Source: GCA-2748575 sp965222725
Lineage (GTDB): Bacteria; Pseudomonadota; Gammaproteobacteria; Pseudomonadales; Ketobacteraceae
DNA: 64,000 nucleotides
Direction of reading: 5' to 3'
NCBI GenBank assembly: GCA_965222725.1
Contig: OZ244969.1
Coordinates: 1,054,001 to 1,118,000 of the forward strand
Shown: piece after piece, positions 46,348-53,974 of the stretch
Layout: each line of letters starts with the position of its first letter
Position numbering within the stretch: the first letter of the stretch is position 1
The notes under the pieces: model-generated
The model's database searches: none
What the model was told of the DNA's origin: nothing
The model's input: the letters and a program-made list of their open reading frames with translations, nothing else
Translations under genes and position numbers: made by a program

Positions 46348-46363
46348 TTATTGTATGCAATAA
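46348..46363. promoter_or_regulatory. Inverted repeat TTATTGTATGCAATAA, candidate GntR/FCD operator 2
   Basis: Six-base arms around TATG, sharing the TTGTAtgCAA core with operator 1. It ends 25 bases before the VOC gene ATG, inside its probable promoter. The two sites are in the same divergent region, one near each gene, which points to one regulator controlling both directions. Confidence 0.65.
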
Positions 46364-46388
46364 GAATATTCAATCGCAGAGGCCCACC

Positions 46389-47054
46389 ATGAGTGATTCC
46401 GTTGCTGAGCAAACATCACACAGCAAATCCAAAGATATTCCCCTGACCCGTCTCCACCATATTCATCACGCCGCCTATCGCTGCCGGGATGCGGAGCAGA
46501 CGCGCTGGTTTTATGAGGATGTACTGGGGTTTCCGCTGGTGGCGGCCATGGTGTTTGATGAGGAGCCGGGCGCGAGTAAGAAGCGGGATTACATGCATCT
46601 GTTTTTCCAGATGGGCGATGAAAACTTTATCGCCTTTTTTGATGTGCCGGATGATGTGGAGGAGAAGATGTTTATCGCCCGCCACGGTTTTGATCAGCAT
46701 CTGGCGTTTGAGGTGGATACCATGGATGAGCTGAAGGCCTGGCGTCGTAAAATCAATAAAGCGGGCCGGCCTTGCTTTGGGCCGATTGATCACGGGTTTA
46801 TTCATTCGATTTATATGTACGATCCGAACGGGGTGCAGGTGGAGATTACGACGCGGGATGGTCGTTATGATGAGATCCTGGCGGAGGATGCGGCGAATGC
46901 GCATCGGGTGTTGAAGGAGTGGACGGCGAAGACGCGGGCGGTGAAGGAAGAGCGCCTGGGCGCTGAAGCGCTGGATATGCGGGGGATTGATATGTCGAAG
47001 GTGGATATGAGTAAGGTTAAGAAGTCGGAGCCTGGGAAGCATCATAAACCGTAA
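46389..47054 (+). CDS. VOC (glyoxalase/dioxygenase superfamily) protein
   Basis: Protein of 221 residues with paired VOC modules: LTRLHHIHHAAYRCRDAEQTRWFYEDVLGF, HLAFEVDTMDEL and YDPNGVQVEITTRD. Candidate metal ligands are His of HHIHH, His of QHLAFEV and Glu of VQVEIT. The C-terminal 60 residues are charged and low in complexity (RGIDMSKVDMSKVKK). A GAGG Shine-Dalgarno precedes the ATG by 7 bases. It is divergent from the CoA-transferase. The last third uses unusually many G- and T-ending codons relative to its neighbours. Reaction unknown; isomerase, lyase or dioxygenase are possible within the superfamily. Confidence 0.88.
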   Translation: MSDSVAEQTSHSKSKDIPLTRLHHIHHAAYRCRDAEQTRWFYEDVLGFPLVAAMVFDEEPGASKKRDYMHLFFQMGDENFIAFFDVPDDVEEKMFIARHGFDQHLAFEVDTMDELKAWRRKINKAGRPCFGPIDHGFIHSIYMYDPNGVQVEITTRDGRYDEILAEDAANAHRVLKEWTAKTRAVKEERLGAEALDMRGIDMSKVDMSKVKKSEPGKHHKP

Positions 47055-47081
47055 GTGGGAGTTTTGAATCTGTGCGCCGGT

Positions 47082-47258
47082 CGCTTTGGGGTGTGGGGGA
47101 ATCCTCAGGCCACTTGCTTGCCCTTCGGGTTCCCTGCGCTTCTCGGCGAATTTGGCGTTCGCTAAACTCGCTGCGCTCAGACAACGCTCACTCTATCCAA
47201 ATTCGCCTGCGATGCTCGGCTGCGCAAAACCCTGAGGATTCCCCCACACCCCAAAGCG
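47082..47258. repeat. Hairpin repeat element, copy A
   Basis: A 177-base element with perfect 28-base terminal inverted arms (47082-47109, 47231-47258; core GTGTGGGGGAATCC) around a 121-base core. Inside the core, GGCGAATTTGG (47145-47155) pairs with CCAAATTCGCC (47197-47207). The core matches that of copy B in inverted orientation, including TTGCCCTTCGGGTTCCC and GCGATGCTCGGCTGCGCAAA. The outer arms are unrelated to those of copy B. Confidence 0.85.
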
Positions 47259-47478
47259 CCCTACCATCGTACTTTGATTTTTATATCTCGCTTGATTGAT
47301 AGGGGTTCAGGAATTGATTGGATTGATGTCGTTGTCCCACGGAGCTTTACGTTGTGAATTATATTTTGCGCGTCTACCAGTTCTTTAATGCAACGAGTTA
47401 TTTTTTTGGAAAAAACACTGAACCAAAGAACTCAGCTAACGAAGTATCAATTCAGTCAGGTGAAACAATAAAGAGGTG
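47259..47478. other. Spacer between the two repeat copies
   Basis: No gene. The first half is T/G-rich and the second half A-rich on the plus strand. No promoter element was chosen with confidence. Confidence 0.4.
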
Positions 47479-47645
47479 ATTGGTGGTGCGGTTCCGGGGA
47501 TTTTGCGCAGCCGAGCATCGCAGCGGAATTCGGATGAAGGAGCCGTTGTCTGAGCCCGCAGGGCGAGTTTAGGCGACGCCGAATTCCGCGAGAAGCGCAG
47601 GGAACCCGAAGGGCAAGCAGGTATCCCCGGAACCGCACCACCAAT
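47479..47645. repeat. Hairpin repeat element, copy B (inverted)
   Basis: A 167-base element with perfect 23-base terminal arms (47479-47501, 47623-47645; core GGTGGTGCGGTTCC) around a 121-base core that is the reverse complement of the copy A core with scattered changes. GCGGAATTCGG (47523-47533) pairs with CCGAATTCCGC (47579-47589). Sequence differences from copy A in these stems are matched on both strands, so pairing is kept. Confidence 0.85.
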
Positions 47646-47710
47646 TGCCGACAACAAAAACACCGAATCAAATAACACGCAATACAAAAAGGAACAGAGG
47701 GAAAACACCA

Positions 47711-48877
47711 ATGTCAGAATCAAAAAAATACGACCGTATCCCCTACATGGTCGTATTCCAGGAACAATCAAAATTCAAAGACACCTACGCCGGCCGAATG
47801 AACTTCGTCGCCCTCGAAGCACACCTGTTAAAACCACATAATCCCTCCGACACCGTCGTCATCTTCATGCACCCCATCGGCGGCGGCGCCTACCTCCCCA
47901 TGGTCTCCGCCCTCGCCAAAAAAGGCTTCCACACCATCTACTGCAACAGCCGCTACCGCGGCACCGACAGCGCCCTCATCATGGAAAAAGTCGTCATGGA
48001 CCTGGGCGCCTGCATCCGTGACGCCAAAGAACGCCTCGGTTATAAAAAAGTCGTGCTCGCCGGCTGGAGCGGCGGCGGCTCCCTGTCACTCTTTTACCAA
48101 AGCCAGGCCATGGAACCCACCATCACCCATACCCCGGCTGGCGACGAGATCAACCTGAAAGAAGCCAACCTGATACCCGCCGACGGCATGATGCTGCTGG
48201 CCGCCCATATCAGCCGCGCCGGTACATTAACTGAATGGATGGACGCTTCCATTCAGGATGAAGCCGATCCCGCCAAACGGGATCCGGAACTGGATATTTA
48301 CGATTCAAACAACCCCAACCAGCCCCCCTATTCCCAGGCATTTGTGGAGCGTTACCGCCAGGCCCAGATTGCCCGCAACCGCAAAATCACCGCCTGGGTA
48401 AAAGAAAAGCTGCAGCATTTCAAAAACGATGGCCTGGAAAACGAGGAGTTTGCCTTTGTGGTGCATGGCACCATGGCCGATCCCCGTTTTCTCGACACTA
48501 CTCTGGATCCCAACGACCGCCCCGCCAACTGGTGTTACCTGGGAGATCCCCGAACGGTTAACAATGGCCCCGTGGGCCTGGCCCGTTTCTGCACCCTGCG
48601 CTCCTGGCTGTCGCAATGGAGTTACGACGATTCCAATGCCGATGGTTTGAAGGCAGCGGCGAATATCGGCGTGCCGACCCTGGTGGTGGGTAACACGGCG
48701 GATGATGCCTGCACCCCGTCTCACACCCACCGGTTGTATGATTCCGTCGGGGTGGAAGACAAGGAAATGCACGAGATTCAGGGGGCTAACCACTATTACT
48801 TCGGCCAGCCGGACAAAATGGAGGAGGCCGCCAGCCTGTGTGTTGATTGGTTAACCCGCAAGGGATTTGCGGGATAA
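47711..48877 (+). CDS. Alpha/beta hydrolase
   Basis: Protein of 388 residues. Oxyanion region HPIGGG (54-59), nucleophile S120 in LAGWSGGGSL, an Asp-rich segment GNTADDACTP for the acid, and His in IQGANHYYFG. A helical cap lies between (about 150-260). ATG at 47711 has GAGGGA about 8 bases upstream; the frame opens earlier, but in the repeat. The first 300 bases use mostly C-ending codons while the second half is like its neighbours, so the 5' half may be of different origin or under local strand bias. It is followed by the acyl-CoA dehydrogenase gene. It probably hydrolyses an ester or thioester in the same pathway. Confidence 0.88.
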   Translation: MSESKKYDRIPYMVVFQEQSKFKDTYAGRMNFVALEAHLLKPHNPSDTVVIFMHPIGGGAYLPMVSALAKKGFHTIYCNSRYRGTDSALIMEKVVMDLGACIRDAKERLGYKKVVLAGWSGGGSLSLFYQSQAMEPTITHTPAGDEINLKEANLIPADGMMLLAAHISRAGTLTEWMDASIQDEADPAKRDPELDIYDSNNPNQPPYSQAFVERYRQAQIARNRKITAWVKEKLQHFKNDGLENEEFAFVVHGTMADPRFLDTTLDPNDRPANWCYLGDPRTVNNGPVGLARFCTLRSWLSQWSYDDSNADGLKAAANIGVPTLVVGNTADDACTPSHTHRLYDSVGVEDKEMHEIQGANHYYFGQPDKMEEAASLCVDWLTRKGFAG

Positions 48878-48999
48878 AGCAACAATTTGTGGCTTCAGTA
48901 AATGGGATGTTTCCGGCAAATTCGGTACAATCGCGATCTTTCTTTCGGGGGCTGCTGGCTCCCTGTGCTTTCGGGATTTGTAAATCAGTGGAGTAAACC

Positions 49000-50148
49000 A
49001 TGAGTACGTTGCTTGAAGATAGCGATCGCGAGTTGTTTCGTGACAACCTGAAGAAGTTTCTGGAAAAGGAAATTGAACCCTATTACGAAGAGTGGGAAAA
49101 GGCCGAAATTTTCCCCCGGGAAGTCTGGAACAAGCTGGGCGAGAACGGTTTTCTGTGCGTGGATGTGCCGGAAGAGTACGGCGGTTACGGCGCTGATTTT
49201 CGCTTGTCGGCCATTGTGGTAGAGGAAGTGTTCCGCGCCGGTTACGGTGCCCTGGGTTCGTCCATTTCCGTACACTCCGACATCGTCGCCCCTTACATTA
49301 CCCATCTGGGCAGCGAAGAACAAAAGCAGCAATGGCTGCCGAAAATGGTGACCGGTGAGGCCGTGGGTGCCATCGGTATGACTGAGCCGGGTGCCGGTTC
49401 TGACCTGCAGTCCATGCGCACCACCGCGGTGAAAGACGGTGATCAGTACGCCATTAATGGTCAGAAAACCTTTATCACCAACGGCCAGCATTGTGATGTG
49501 ATCGTGCTGGCAGCAAAAACCGATCCGGCCAAGGGCGCCAAAGGCATTACCCTGTTCACCGTGGATTGCAGTCTGGACGGTTTCCAGCGGGGCCGTAACC
49601 TGGAAAAAATGGGTCTGCATTCCGGTGATACCTCCGAGCTGTTCTTTGATGGCCTGAAAGTGCCGGAAGGCGATGTGCTGGGTGGCCTGGGCAATGGTTT
49701 TGCCAACCTGATGAACGAGCTGCCCAGGGAGCGTCTGATTCTGGCCATTGGTGCGGTTGCCGCCTGCGAGGGCATGCTGGACTGGACCGTGGATTACGTG
49801 CAGGACCGCAAGGCGTTCAAACAGTCGGTATCCCAGTTCCAGAACACGCGCTTCAAGATTGCCGAAATGAAAACCCAGGTGGAGGTGAACAAGGCCTACA
49901 CCGAAAAATGTACCGAAAAGTACGACCGGCAAGACCTGAACACCACAGAAGCCTCCATGGTGAAGCTGTCCACCACCGAGCTGCAGTGCAAGGTGGCGGA
50001 TGAGTGTCTGCAGCTGTTCGGTGGTTATGGCTACATGCGTGAATACCCGATTTCCCGTGCCTATGTGGATGCACGTATCCAGCGCATTTATGGTGGTACC
50101 TCGGAAATCATGAAAGAAATCATTGCCCGCGACGTGGTTGGCCGCTAA
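49000..50148 (+). CDS. Acyl-CoA dehydrogenase (long-chain/isovaleryl type)
   Basis: Flavoprotein of 382 residues that introduces a 2,3 double bond into acyl-CoA. The family signatures are GAIGMTEPGAGSDLQSMRT, FITNGQHCDVIVLAAKT and QLFGGYGYMREYPISRAYVDARI. The medium-chain catalytic Glu position is Gly here (IYGGTSEIM), while E244 in LPRERL lies where the helix-G Glu of long-chain and isovaleryl enzymes serves as base. It should pass electrons to ETF. GGAG precedes the ATG by 7 bases. It is followed after 24 bases by the GntR gene. Confidence 0.95.
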   Translation: MSTLLEDSDRELFRDNLKKFLEKEIEPYYEEWEKAEIFPREVWNKLGENGFLCVDVPEEYGGYGADFRLSAIVVEEVFRAGYGALGSSISVHSDIVAPYITHLGSEEQKQQWLPKMVTGEAVGAIGMTEPGAGSDLQSMRTTAVKDGDQYAINGQKTFITNGQHCDVIVLAAKTDPAKGAKGITLFTVDCSLDGFQRGRNLEKMGLHSGDTSELFFDGLKVPEGDVLGGLGNGFANLMNELPRERLILAIGAVAACEGMLDWTVDYVQDRKAFKQSVSQFQNTRFKIAEMKTQVEVNKAYTEKCTEKYDRQDLNTTEASMVKLSTTELQCKVADECLQLFGGYGYMREYPISRAYVDARIQRIYGGTSEIMKEIIARDVVGR

Positions 50149-50172
50149 CCGGGAATCACAACAGGACACTGA

Positions 50173-50853
50173 ATGGCGGAAAAACCCAACACGCGATCCC
50201 TATCCGTAACCGACAGCCTGCGCGAGCAGTTGCTGGCCGGGGTTTTTCCGCCGGAGTCCCGCCTGCAGGAAGTGGCGCTGGCGGAGCGCATGCAGGTGTC
50301 CCGCACGCCCATCCGCGAGGCACTTCGGGTGCTGGCTCAGGATGGGCTGCTCACCTACCAGCCCAACAAGGGCTATCTGGTTCGCCGCTTTGAACTGGAT
50401 GATATTCTCAAAGTGTTCCGGGTGCGTGCTGTGCTGGAAGGTCTTGGCGCGCGTATCGCCGCGGAGCAGGGCCTGAAACCCCAGCACAAGCAAACCCTTG
50501 AAGATACCCTGACCTGGGGTGACCGGCTGCTGGCAGAGGGTAATTTCTCGGCGGAGTTCTGCGATGAATGGCGGGAAATGAATACCCGCTTCCATCTGGC
50601 CATTCTGGAAGCGGCCGATAACGAGCTGCTTTATCGTTTCGCCGGCACATCCCGCAAGGTACCGGTGGTGTTTAACGGCTCATTCCGCTTTTACAGTGAA
50701 CAGGATTTCCGGCGTTCTCTGGATCATCATCATGTGATATTCGATGCCATCTGCAAAGGCCAGGGGGAACGGGCCGATCGCATGATGCAGGAGCATATTT
50801 ATCAGGCCCAGCAGATCATCGCCGCCAATTTTCACCGGGTGTTTGCCGGTTAA
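50173..50853 (+). CDS. GntR-family regulator with FCD domain
   Basis: Protein of 226 residues. N-terminal winged helix (about 10-75) with LAERMQVSRTPIREALRVLAQDGLLTYQPNKGYLVRRF, then an all-helical FCD effector domain (about 85-215) with RFHLAILEAADNELLYRFAG and the metal-site His residues of the helical bundle (HHHVIFDAI, MMQEHIYQ). FCD regulators of this kind bind acidic metabolites and usually repress catabolic genes. It follows the acyl-CoA dehydrogenase gene. Two TTGTAtaCAA-like palindromes in the CoA-transferase/VOC divergent region are likely targets. Confidence 0.92.
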   Translation: MAEKPNTRSLSVTDSLREQLLAGVFPPESRLQEVALAERMQVSRTPIREALRVLAQDGLLTYQPNKGYLVRRFELDDILKVFRVRAVLEGLGARIAAEQGLKPQHKQTLEDTLTWGDRLLAEGNFSAEFCDEWREMNTRFHLAILEAADNELLYRFAGTSRKVPVVFNGSFRFYSEQDFRRSLDHHHVIFDAICKGQGERADRMMQEHIYQAQQIIAANFHRVFAG

Positions 50854-50872
50854 CCCTATGAAAAGAAGGGAA

Positions 50873-50905
50873 AACCCGGGTTGCAACGGGTTCCAGTTAG
50901 TTTTT
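50873..50905 (+). terminator. Possible terminator after the GntR gene
   Basis: AACCCG (50873-50878) pairs with CGGGTT (50887-50892), with GTTGCAAC in the loop, and five T follow at 50901-50905 after a gap of eight bases. The distance to the T-run makes it a weak candidate. Confidence 0.35.
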
Positions 50906-50981
50906 GTGTGAAATTTGACCATAATTAAATAGTCAGGCCTTGGTTTCCTTTATGGAATCAGGGTTTATACTCACTCATTAA

Positions 50982-50998
50982 AGCAGGTTAAACCTGCT
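50982..50998. promoter_or_regulatory. Inverted repeat AGCAGGTT-A-AACCTGCT before the DUF342 gene
   Basis: Perfect 8-base arms with one central base. It follows a possible TTTATA -10 element near 50964 and precedes AGGAGG at 51019. It is an operator or leader hairpin candidate for the DUF342 gene. Confidence 0.45.
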
Positions 50999-51028
50999 GC
51001 AACGCAAATCCGGGAACCAGGAGGCTAT

Positions 51029-52723
51029 TTGCGTCTATTCGAGTTTGCCGATGAACCCGGCACACGGGTCGTGCTTCTCAAGGTGTATCCCGCCGACGCG
51101 GACAAGATCACCGAAGAAGAGGCGCTGCGTACCTGGAACATGTCTGAGTTCCGGGCTTGTGCACTCGATCAGAAAAAACTCAGCCAGGCGATTGCCGACG
51201 CCCTGGAAACCCTCGAAGAAAACCCGCCCATGCCCTCCATGGAACTGGAAGAGGCAGAACCTGAACCCGTCTTTGTCTGTGCCGTTGGCGAGCATGTGGA
51301 TGCCCACTGTGAAATCGAGCTGACGGATGATCATATGCAGGCGGAGCTGATCATTACGGTGGCCCAGGGCGGCCGCCATCTGGAAACCACCGACGTCAAG
51401 GACGTGATCACCGAAAACAAGATTACCCATGGCGTGCGCTTTGAATGGATCAGCCGGCTGGTTAAAGAAGCCCAGGTAGCGGAACCCGGTACCCTGGTCA
51501 GCGGTATTATTGCCGAAGGGACACCGGCCGGTGCGGGTGTACCTTCGGACTTTGAATTTATGGTGGTGCCCTTTGAAGACCGGGTACTGCAACCCAAAAC
51601 CCGCGACGACGGTTCCCTGGATATGCACGATCTGGGCGAGATTGAAGTGGTGGATGTGGGTCAGCCGCTGGTGCGGCGAATTCCCTCCCGCCCCGGTGAC
51701 AACGGTTCCGATGTGCTGGGCAATGTCATCATGTCCCAGGCGCTGAAAGATGAACCCTTTGATATCGGCGAAGGTACTGAGGTGTCTTCGGAGGATATCC
51801 ATTTACTGGTGGCCCAGCGCCACGGGGTGCCGCTGAAACTGAACCGCGGTATGAAAGTGAGTGAAGTGCTGGTGGTGCGGGATGTGGATCTGCAAACCGG
51901 CAATGTGGAATACGACGGCAGTGTGATGATTCAGGGGGATGTCAAAAACGGCATGCACGTGGAAGCCACGGCCGATGTTTACATCAATGGCTTTGTGGAA
52001 AACGCCCGTATTACTGCCAAGGGTGATGTGATTATCAAGCAGGGAATTATCGGCAAGGCCAATGCCACCAAGGATCCGGAAGGCTATGAAACGGATGATG
52101 CCTGTCTGATTCAGGGCCACAATGTGGTAGCGCGTTATGCCCAGCATGCCTTTATTGAAGCGGAAAACAACGTGGAAATGGGGGTACAACTGCTGCATTG
52201 CCGGGTACTGGGTTGCCGCAATCTGCACGTGGGGGACGAAGCCAAGCGCAAAGCCAAGCTGGTGGGGGGCGTGGTGAATCTGTCGGGGGCTGCCCACGTG
52301 GGGACGCTGGGTTCTATTGCCAGCACACAAACGGTAATTAACTTCGATTTGGGTGCCCGGCCCATTCAGGCGGAAATCAAAATCCTGCAGGAGTCGCTGG
52401 ATCAGAAACTGGAAACCCTGAATGGTTTACTGGAAGCCATGCTCAGTCTTAAAAAACTCAAGCCGTCGCCGGAACTGATCGAAAAAATGCGCAAGGTTAA
52501 AAATACTGTAGATCAGCTGCGTGGCGAAACCGATGGCTTGCTAAAGCAAATAGAATCCCTGCACAACCAACTGGAACCCATAAAAACCGAATGCCGTCTG
52601 CATATTTACGGGGTGGCTTACCCCAATGTGGAACTGCATTTTCTGGATATCAAACACATCCTTAAAGAAGAGCGCAAAACCTGCCATTTCGGCATCAGCC
52701 AGGATCGCTGGTGTAACGTCTAG
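51029..52723 (+). CDS. DUF342/FapA-family protein
   Basis: Cytoplasmic protein of 564 residues with a TTG start supported by a strong AGGAGG four bases upstream. After an N-terminal domain (about 1-255) comes a DUF342 right-handed beta-helix (about 270-440) with the repetitive NVEYDGSVMIQGDV, VHVEATADVYINGFVENARI-type turns, then a coiled coil (about 445-525: LQESLDQKLETLNGLLEAM, MRKVKNTVDQLRGETDGLLKQIESL). Related proteins include FapA of Vibrio. Roles in flagellar placement or cell polarity are reported for some. The nearby genes give no further hint. Confidence 0.88.
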   Translation: MRLFEFADEPGTRVVLLKVYPADADKITEEEALRTWNMSEFRACALDQKKLSQAIADALETLEENPPMPSMELEEAEPEPVFVCAVGEHVDAHCEIELTDDHMQAELIITVAQGGRHLETTDVKDVITENKITHGVRFEWISRLVKEAQVAEPGTLVSGIIAEGTPAGAGVPSDFEFMVVPFEDRVLQPKTRDDGSLDMHDLGEIEVVDVGQPLVRRIPSRPGDNGSDVLGNVIMSQALKDEPFDIGEGTEVSSEDIHLLVAQRHGVPLKLNRGMKVSEVLVVRDVDLQTGNVEYDGSVMIQGDVKNGMHVEATADVYINGFVENARITAKGDVIIKQGIIGKANATKDPEGYETDDACLIQGHNVVARYAQHAFIEAENNVEMGVQLLHCRVLGCRNLHVGDEAKRKAKLVGGVVNLSGAAHVGTLGSIASTQTVINFDLGARPIQAEIKILQESLDQKLETLNGLLEAMLSLKKLKPSPELIEKMRKVKNTVDQLRGETDGLLKQIESLHNQLEPIKTECRLHIYGVAYPNVELHFLDIKHILKEERKTCHFGISQDRWCNV

Positions 52724-52783
52724 TTCAGGTTCTGTTTTTATTGGCCGGTATCGGCATTATTTCAAAATGATCAAGGGGGAAAC

Positions 52784-53575
52784 ATGAGTGATATTTTTTC
52801 ATTAACGGGCAAGACGGCGCTGGTTACCGGTGGCACCAGTGGTATAGGCTATATGATTGCCGAAGGCCTGGTAAAACACGGGGCAAAAGTCTATGTGGCT
52901 TCCCGCAAGGCGGAAGCCTGCGAGGAAACCGCCAAAACCTTGTCAGCATTTGGCGAGTGCCATGCGCTGCCGGCAGACCTGTCCAGCGAGGAAGGTTGTG
53001 TCAGCCTGGTAGAGGCTATCAGCAGCAAGGAAGACAAACTCCACATACTGGCGAACAACGCCGGCGTCACCTGGGGGGCGCCCCTGGAAGAATACCCGGA
53101 TGAAGCCTGGGATCGTATTTTCCGGCTGAACGTCAAATCCGCCTTTACCATGACCAAGAAGCTGCTGCCTTTACTGAGCGCCGCCGGTACCTTTCAGGAT
53201 CCGGCACGAGTGATCAATACCACGTCTGTCGCAGGCAAACTCACCAGCAGTATGCAGGCCTATGCTTATGGCCCATCCAAGGCAGCGTTAAACCACCTTA
53301 CTCAGATACTGGCCAACGAACTGGCGGAACGCCATATCAATGTCAATGCCATTGCGCCGGGGGTATTCCCCAGCCGTATGACCAAATTTATTATGAAACA
53401 TGATGAGCTGGCCAAACAGCAGGCTGCCAGTGTGCCTTTGGGCCGTTTGGGTGAACCGCGGGATATGGAAGGCCTGGCCGTATTTCTTTGTGCGCCGGCC
53501 TCTTCCTATATCACCGGTAATATTATTTCCCTGGATGGCGGTACCAGCGTCAAGCCGGCCCCGTTTATTGGCTGA
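52784..53575 (+). CDS. RhlG-like short-chain dehydrogenase/reductase
   Basis: SDR of 263 residues: TGGTSGIG (15-22), an SR pair after the second strand (VASRKAEA, NADP-specific), NNAG (91-94) and Y162/K166 in YGPSK. The segments MIAEGLVKHGAKVYV, AEACEETAKTLSAFGECHALPADLSSEEG and IAPGVFPSRMTK follow RhlG of Pseudomonas, a reductase first linked to rhamnolipid 3-hydroxyacyl supply, closely along the whole length. It likely reduces 3-oxoacyl groups. GGGGGA lies just before the ATG. It stands alone upstream of the ATP-grasp cluster, separated by 400 bases. Confidence 0.9.
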   Translation: MSDIFSLTGKTALVTGGTSGIGYMIAEGLVKHGAKVYVASRKAEACEETAKTLSAFGECHALPADLSSEEGCVSLVEAISSKEDKLHILANNAGVTWGAPLEEYPDEAWDRIFRLNVKSAFTMTKKLLPLLSAAGTFQDPARVINTTSVAGKLTSSMQAYAYGPSKAALNHLTQILANELAERHINVNAIAPGVFPSRMTKFIMKHDELAKQQAASVPLGRLGEPRDMEGLAVFLCAPASSYITGNIISLDGGTSVKPAPFIG

Positions 53576-53974
53576 ATCTGCTCTTCAGTCAGTTGATTTG
53601 TTCTCTCGGGTGCGCGATTATCCCGGCACCCGTTTCTATATTCCCTCCTTCTCACTTGCTTATTGTGTTTCAACATAAAGCAGCCGGCGCACTTATGGTG
53701 CGGCACTGTGCAATAGGTAGGTGCAGTCTTTTTGGTCTACATTAGTGGTTGGGCTGGTCTGTTGCCAAATCCGGCGCACCGGGCATGGATTGCCGAATAA
53801 AAAGTAACCGACCCACAAGTGTCAGACCACTTTTTCTGCAATGGCACAAATTTTGTAGACTAGCCTGCAAACGACCGGTAAAAAAATCTGCAGAAGACAG
53901 TTTTAAAAAAGGCAGTGATATAAGCAATTGTATATGATGAGAAAAGCCTTCGTTGTAACACAGTGTCTGGCTGA
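53576..53974. other. Intergenic region upstream of the ATP-grasp cluster
   Basis: No gene seen. Hairpins: GGGTGC (53609-53614) with GCACCC (53627-53632), and CGCAC with GTGCG (about 53689-53703) around a TTATG loop. The region nearest the next gene is A/T-rich (53880-53950) and probably carries the promoter of the five-gene cluster. The first hairpin may end the SDR transcript but has no T-run. Confidence 0.4.

Noticed and set aside
46320..47420. Possible dif site at the strand-composition flip
   Set aside because: The best stretches (near 46330 and 47355) match only one half of the XerC/XerD consensus, and the skew change is local, so I do not claim a replication terminus.
47082..47645. Insertion sequence or transposon made by the two inverted repeats
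   Set aside because: No transposase frame lies between or inside the copies, and their outer arms differ, so they are not the ends of one element.
48985..50169. 394-codon open frame opposite the acyl-CoA dehydrogenase gene
   Set aside because: The plus-strand frame encodes a full acyl-CoA dehydrogenase with all signatures; the antisense frame is a His/Gly/Phe-rich shadow.
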